Origin: Streptomyces sp. CB01580
Lineage (GTDB): Bacteria > Actinomycetota > Actinomycetes > Streptomycetales > Streptomycetaceae
DNA length: 64,000 bases
Reading direction: 5' to 3'
Assembly: GCF_001905795.1 (NCBI RefSeq)
Contig: NZ_LIXJ01000009.1
Location: 184,303 to 248,302, forward strand
The notes under the pieces are model-generated. The model was given only the letters and a program-made list of their open reading frames with translations. It made no database searches and was not told the DNA's origin. Both the position numbers and the translations under genes were made by a program. This document shows, piece by piece, positions 60,165 to 64,000 of this stretch; within the stretch, counting starts at the first letter, position 1, and every line of letters starts with the position of its first letter.

Positions 60165-60189
60165 GGGGCACCCGCCCGGCGGGTGCCCC
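60165..60189. terminator. Hairpin between HelD-like gene and cutC
   Basis: GGGGCACCCGC / GCGGGTGCCCC, 11-bp arms and a 3-base loop, between convergent genes. Upstream of it (about 60035-60120) two imperfect copies of a 33-bp GC-rich segment centred on ACCGGTGCCGGACCGG fill the gap. Confidence 0.7.
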
Positions 60190-60195
60190 TCCCCC

Positions 60196-60262
60196 GCTCA
60201 CACGTCGGGGACCCTCACGCGCCAGGGACCCTCACGCGTCGGGGACCCTCACGCGTCGAGGA
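60196..60262. repeat. 17-bp tandem repeat carrying the cutC stop codon
   Basis: The core GGGACCCTCACGCG starts at 60208, 60225 and 60242, a strict 17-bp period, with degraded flanking units. On the cutC strand TGA occurs at 60249-60251 (the stop), 60232, 60215 and 60198, each 17 bp apart, so stops fall in all three frames. Confidence 0.85.
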
Positions 60263-60938
60263 CCGTCCGCCACTCCCGTACCGCCGCCGCGTCCACCGGG
60301 CCCGACCAGCCCTGCGGGCGGGCCGCTCCGCCGATGTGCACCGCGTCGATGCCCGCCGCCAGCAGCTCCGGCAGATGGTCCAGACGGAGTCCGCCGCCCA
60401 CCAGGATCCGCGGCTCGTAGCCGGGTTCGTCCTTGCGCGCCGCCTCGGCGACCAGTGTCGGGATGCCGTCGTCGACGCCCTTCGGGGAGCCCGCCGTGAG
60501 GTAGGTGTCCAGACCGGGCAGGTCCGCCAGCTGCTTGCGCAGTGCGTCCCGGTCGGCGGCGCGGTCGATCGCCCGGTGGAACGTCCAGCGGCAGCCCTCC
60601 AGTTCGGCGACGAGCCGCTCGACGGCGACCAGGTCCGGGCCGCCCTCGGCATCGAGGAAGCCCAGGACGAACTCCTCGGCGCCCGCCTCCCGCAGCTCAC
60701 GTGCCCTGGCCACGAGGACGTCGAGATCACCGGCGGCGAAGCCGTCCGCCAGCCTGATCATCACCCGCAGCGGGATGTCCACCGCCGCCCGGATCTCCGC
60801 GAAGGTCGCACAGGACGGGGTCAGGCCGTCCGCCGCCATGTCGGTGACCAGCTCAAGCCGGTCCGCACCACCCGCCTGGGCGGCGACCGCGTCCTCCGCG
60901 TCGAGAGCGATCACCTCCAGGACTGCACGGTTGCTCAT
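60249..60938 (-). CDS. cutC: Copper homeostasis protein CutC
   Basis: A 229-residue TIM-barrel protein of the CutC family: LEVIALDAEDAVAAQAGGADRLELV, PLRVMIRLADGFAAGDLDV, WTFHRAIDRAAD, ILVGGGLRLDHLPELLAAGIDAVHIGG. CutC has been linked to copper tolerance, though its direct copper role is disputed in E. coli. Here it is divergent from a copper-exporting ATPase, which supports a copper link. ATG 60938 has GGAGG 11 bases before it. Confidence 0.92.
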   Translation of the reverse strand: MSNRAVLEVIALDAEDAVAAQAGGADRLELVTDMAADGLTPSCATFAEIRAAVDIPLRVMIRLADGFAAGDLDVLVARARELREAGAEEFVLGFLDAEGGPDLVAVERLVAELEGCRWTFHRAIDRAADRDALRKQLADLPGLDTYLTAGSPKGVDDGIPTLVAEAARKDEPGYEPRILVGGGLRLDHLPELLAAGIDAVHIGGAARPQGWSGPVDAAAVREWRTVLDA

Positions 60939-61108
60939 CGGAACCCAATCCTCCAGGAAGCGGCAATAGGTCAACAGGTCTAGTCCAATGGCCAGCCTAC
61001 GGGGAGATCACCCGCGGACACAGCCCGAATACGGGCCGAAGGGCCGTGAGCTCGGACGCATCCCGCCTCCGGACGCACACACTCCCGGGCGGCCCGGGCA
61101 TTTCCGCC

Positions 61109-61167
61109 TTGCGTTTAATAGGGGAGGGGGGTATACCTGAAGGCGTAGGCATACCCCCCAGGGGTAT
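61109..61167 (+). promoter_or_regulatory. copA promoter with CsoR-type copper operator
   Basis: -35 TTGCGT (61109-61114) and -10 TATACC (61132-61137), exactly 17 bp apart. The palindrome ATACCCCCCAGGGGTAT at 61151-61167 lies just after the expected transcription start, and a second G-rich half-site (GGGGGGTATACC) overlaps the -10. This is the CsoR operator style (TACCCCC..GGGGTA), so Cu(I) would derepress copA. No csoR gene is in the window. Confidence 0.75.
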
Positions 61168-61191
61168 GAGGTCTCCGCCAGGGAGGACATC

Positions 61192-63483
61192 GTGTCCGCG
61201 CATACCGCCACCACCGGCACCGGTTCCGGCACGGCCGCCGGCGCCACCGCAGAGGTCGAGCTCGCGATCGGCGGGATGACCTGCGCCTCCTGCGCGGCCC
61301 GCATCGAGAAGAAGCTCAACCGGATGGACGGGGTCGAGGCCACGGTCAACTACGCCACCGAGAAGGCCAAGGTCAGCTACCGGGGCGAGGACGTCTCCGT
61401 ACAGGACCTGATCGCCACCGTCGAGAAGACCGGTTACACGGCACACGAACCCGCTCCCCCGGTACGCACCGAGGAGGGCTCCCCCGCCGCGGGCGCGGAG
61501 GACGACGAGCTGCGGCCGCTGCGGCAGCGGCTGGTCACCGCCGTCGCCCTCGCCGTGCCGGTGATCGCCCTGTCGATGGTTCCGGCGTTCCAGTTCGACT
61601 ACTGGCAGTGGCTCGCGCTGACGCTGACGGCTCCGGTTGTCACGTACGCCGCCTGGCCGTTCCACCGGGCCGCCTGGACCAACGCCCGGCACGGGGCGGC
61701 GACGATGGACACGCTGATCTCGGTCGGCACCTCGGCCGCGTTCCTGTGGTCGGTGTGGGCACTGTTCTTCGGTACGGCCGGGATGACCGGCATGACCCAC
61801 CCCTTCGAGCTGACGATCGGCCGCAGCGACGGCGCCGGGAACATCTACCTGGAGGCCGCCGCCGGGGTCACCGCCTTCATCCTCGCCGGGCGCTACTTCG
61901 AGGCCCGCTCCAAGCGGAAGGCGGGCGCGGCCCTCAAGGCGCTCCTCGAACTGGGCGCCAAGGAGGTCACCGTGCTGCGCGGCGGCCGTGAGGTGACCGT
62001 GCCGACGGCCGAACTCCAGGTCGGCGACCGCTTCCTGGTTCGGCCCGGCGAGAAGATCGCCACCGACGGCATCGTCGTGGAGGGCGCCTCGGCCGTGGAC
62101 GCGTCGATGCTCACGGGTGAGTCGGTGCCGGTGGAGGTCGGTGTCGGCGACTCGGTCACGGGGGCCACGCTCAACGCGGGCGGCCGGCTGGTCGTCGAGG
62201 CGACCCGGATCGGCGCCGACACGCAGCTGGCCCGGATGGCCAGGCTCGTCGAGGACGCGCAGAACGGCAAGGCGGCGGCACAGCGCCTCGCGGACCGGAT
62301 CTCAGCGGTCTTCGTCCCGGTCGTCATCGCGCTCGCGCTCGGCACGCTCGGTTTCTGGCTCGGCAACGGGGCGGGGCTGACGGCGGCGTTCACGGCCGCC
62401 GTGGCCGTACTGATCATCGCCTGCCCCTGCGCCCTGGGCCTGGCCACCCCGACCGCCCTCATGGTCGGCACCGGCCGCGGCGCCCAGCTCGGCATCCTGA
62501 TCAAGGGCCCCGAAGTCCTGGAGACCACCCGCCGCGTCGACACCATCGTCCTCGACAAGACCGGCACCGTCACCACCGGCCGCATGACCCTCCTCGACGT
62601 CCACACCACCACGGACACCACCGAGACCGAAGTCCTGCGCCTCGCCGGCGCCCTGGAACACTCCTCCGAACACCCCATCGCCCAGGCCGTCGCCACCGGC
62701 GCCACCGAACGCACCGGCACCCCCCTCCCCACCCCCGAGGACTTCACCAACGTCCCCGGACTCGGCGTCCAGGGCATCGTCGACGGCCATGCCGTCCTCG
62801 TCGGCCGCGAACAACTGCTCGCGGAGTGGGAGATCCACCTGCCGGTCGAGCTGGCCCGGCAGAAAGCCGCGGCGGAGACGGCGGGCCGGACGGCCATCGC
62901 GGTCGCCTGGGACGGCGAGGCGCGTGCGGTCCTGGAGGTGGCCGACGCGGTGAAGGACACCAGCGCGGAGGCCATCGAGCGGCTGCGGGCCCTCGGCCTG
63001 ACCCCGATCCTGCTGACGGGCGACAACCGGGCGGTGGCCGAGGCCGTCGCGGCCGAGGTCGGGATCGACACGGTGTACGCGGAGGTCATGCCCGAGGACA
63101 AGGTCGACGTCGTCAAGGAACTCCAGTCCCAGGGGCGCTCCGTCGCCATGGTCGGCGACGGCGTGAACGACGCGGCGGCGCTCGCCCAGGCCGACCTGGG
63201 CCTGGCGATGGGTACGGGAACGGACGCCGCGATCGAGGCCGGTGACCTGACCCTGGTGCGCGGGGACCTGCGGGCCGCGGCGGACGCCATCCGGCTCGCC
63301 CGCCGGACGCTGGGCACCATCCGAACCAACCTGTTCTGGGCCTTCGCCTACAACGTGGCCGCCCTGCCGCTCGCCGCGGCCGGACTGCTCAACCCGATGA
63401 TCGCGGGCGCGGCGATGGCGTTCTCGTCGGTCTTCGTGGTCGGCAACTCGCTGCGGCTGCGGGGGTTCCGGGCCGCTTCGTAG
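61192..63483 (+). CDS. copA: Copper-translocating P1B-type ATPase
   Basis: A 763-residue Cu(I) export pump. N-terminal heavy-metal domain with GMTCASC (Cys31, Cys34), eight membrane helices, membrane metal site CPC (Cys411-Pro-Cys413), TGES, phosphorylation Asp455 in DKTGT, HP motif in SSEHPIAQAV, GDGVNDAAALAQADLGLAMGTG, and final helix residues NSLRLRGFR. GTG 61192 is supported by GGGAGG 5 bases before it. It is driven by the CsoR-operator promoter and faces away from cutC. Confidence 0.96.
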   Translation: MSAHTATTGTGSGTAAGATAEVELAIGGMTCASCAARIEKKLNRMDGVEATVNYATEKAKVSYRGEDVSVQDLIATVEKTGYTAHEPAPPVRTEEGSPAAGAEDDELRPLRQRLVTAVALAVPVIALSMVPAFQFDYWQWLALTLTAPVVTYAAWPFHRAAWTNARHGAATMDTLISVGTSAAFLWSVWALFFGTAGMTGMTHPFELTIGRSDGAGNIYLEAAAGVTAFILAGRYFEARSKRKAGAALKALLELGAKEVTVLRGGREVTVPTAELQVGDRFLVRPGEKIATDGIVVEGASAVDASMLTGESVPVEVGVGDSVTGATLNAGGRLVVEATRIGADTQLARMARLVEDAQNGKAAAQRLADRISAVFVPVVIALALGTLGFWLGNGAGLTAAFTAAVAVLIIACPCALGLATPTALMVGTGRGAQLGILIKGPEVLETTRRVDTIVLDKTGTVTTGRMTLLDVHTTTDTTETEVLRLAGALEHSSEHPIAQAVATGATERTGTPLPTPEDFTNVPGLGVQGIVDGHAVLVGREQLLAEWEIHLPVELARQKAAAETAGRTAIAVAWDGEARAVLEVADAVKDTSAEAIERLRALGLTPILLTGDNRAVAEAVAAEVGIDTVYAEVMPEDKVDVVKELQSQGRSVAMVGDGVNDAAALAQADLGLAMGTGTDAAIEAGDLTLVRGDLRAAADAIRLARRTLGTIRTNLFWAFAYNVAALPLAAAGLLNPMIAGAAMAFSSVFVVGNSLRLRGFRAAS

Positions 63484-63762
63484 GCCCTCCCCCTCCCGCC
63501 CGACGGGGCCCGCCCGGCCGCTCCAGGCCCGGCGGGCCCCGTCGCGCGTGTCCGCGGCTCCCGGCCGACGGCAACGGCGACAGCAACAGCGCTAGCCACG
63601 GCAGCGGCAGCGATGGTCGTCGGCGGTGACGGCAGCAGTGACGGCAATCGGCGCCCGGGGCACTGGTGCTGTGGCCGGAGAGGTTCGCCGGGAAGCTCGC
63701 GGCGTCCGGTGCGGTGCATCGCAACGCGGAGGATCGCCCTCGTACTGGACGTACTCGGGTGA
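63484..63762. other. Intergenic sequence after copA, no gene seen
   Basis: A G/C-rich hairpin-capable segment (GGCCCGCCGGGCC-like words around 63508-63540) may end copA. Then come repeats of GGCAGCGGCAGC and GACGGCAGCAGTGACGGCA. No frame with coding character. Confidence 0.4.
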
Positions 63763-64000
63763 TGCGACAACGCGGCGAGGTGCCGTGCCGGGCGGTGCGA
63801 CGGGGCAAACGTCCCCGCGCACGCCTCCGACCAGTGGCACCAGATCCCCGACCGCACGGGCCTGCCGTACCACCAGGCGACCGGCTACATGCACGACAGG
63901 GACAATCGGGTCGAGGGATGGGGCCGCGTCGACTGGAGCGGGACCACGGTCGAGGTGCACGCCGGAGCCAAGCTGCTGGCAGGCAGCCAGGGGGAGTGCG
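63763..64000 (+). other. Coding-like frame without a start, running off the window
   Basis: From about 63799 to the end one forward frame is open and protein-like: DQWHQIPDRTGLPYHQATGY, then MHDRDNRVEGWGRVDWSG and TTVEVHAGAKLLAG. The frame is closed by TGA at 63760 and has no ATG, GTG or TTG before the conserved-looking part, though an ATG and GTGs occur inside. It may be a gene fragment or a gene with its start in another frame. Not recognised. Confidence 0.35.

Noticed and set aside
1..64000. tRNA, rRNA or intact insertion sequences
   Set aside because: I saw no T-arm GGTTCRANTCC motifs in a clover-leaf context, no rRNA-like segments and no transposase frames or paired terminal repeats.
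1..64000. A large secondary-metabolite or phage-defence cluster
   Set aside because: There are no PKS, NRPS, terpene, restriction-methylation, CBASS or similar signature genes; the two P450s belong to the conservon and the Hsp90-like protein lies among housekeeping genes.

Overview
The window looks like chromosomal DNA from a Streptomyces or a very close actinomycete. It is about 70% GC or higher with strong third-position G/C bias, uses many GTG and TTG starts, and carries a conservon (cvnABCD plus two P450s), the futalosine menaquinone genes mqnB and mqnD, DUF397, DUF2530, DUF2771 and DUF3027 proteins, TANNNT -10 boxes and several probable leaderless genes. I saw no rRNA, tRNA, CRISPR array, intact insertion sequence or phage module. 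It reads as core or near-core chromosome with a few eroded spots.

Layout. 1-5.6 kb: a conservon operon (sensor kinase, roadblock, DUF742, small GTPase) with two P450s, every junction overlapping; the first P450 lacks the normally invariant ExxR arginine. 5.7-9.8 kb: serC, a Uma2-type nuclease, DUF4259, a GNAT with a repetitive tail, and a deletion scar where a DrrB-like permease and a TetR regulator have each lost their N-terminal part. 9.8-17.1 kb: a membrane-anchored propeller protein, an SGNH hydrolase, an XRE-cupin regulator, a TetR regulator, a methyltransferase, and an FtsX-type ABC exporter divergent from its likely TetR repressor. 17.2-24.4 kb: a Ser/Thr kinase fused through a membrane segment to an extracellular amino-acid-binding domain, a GNAT stub, a cupin-zinc ribbon protein, proline iminopeptidase, a large secreted PGRP-type amidase and a 29-residue membrane peptide. 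24.4-33.3 kb: thpR, MFS with MarR, a ribbon-helix-helix protein, an AzgA-type purine permease, DUF2530, a CtpE-like P-type ATPase and a secreted protein.

33.6-44.3 kb: a 1081-residue Hsp90/sacsin-type ATPase protein, a repeat-filled 690-bp gap, DUF3027, MFS, a DUF2771 lipoprotein, mqnB-mqnD, an extended cold-shock protein, a small membrane protein and a HAD hydrolase. 44.4-48.9 kb: a siderophore-iron ABC importer (two FecCD permeases, ATPase, lipoprotein) behind a candidate iron box. 48.9-50.2 kb: a lower-GC sulfite-oxidase-family gene beside a DUF397-like fragment. 50.3-60.0 kb: a membrane protein, a helicase-C/WYL protein, a proline-rich membrane protein, an XPB-type helicase, a small conserved protein and a HelD-type RNA-polymerase-associated helicase. 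60.2-63.5 kb: cutC divergent from a copper P1B ATPase with a strong CsoR-type operator. The last 500 bp hold no assignable gene but end in a coding-like frame without a start.

The most unusual non-coding signals are 17-bp tandem repeats lying on the stop codons of two genes (54.25 and 60.2 kb). Because 17 is not a multiple of three, they place TGA in all three frames. There is also an 18-bp tandem array just past the DUF3027 stop, and a recurring -10 hexamer set 6-7 nt before the start codon.
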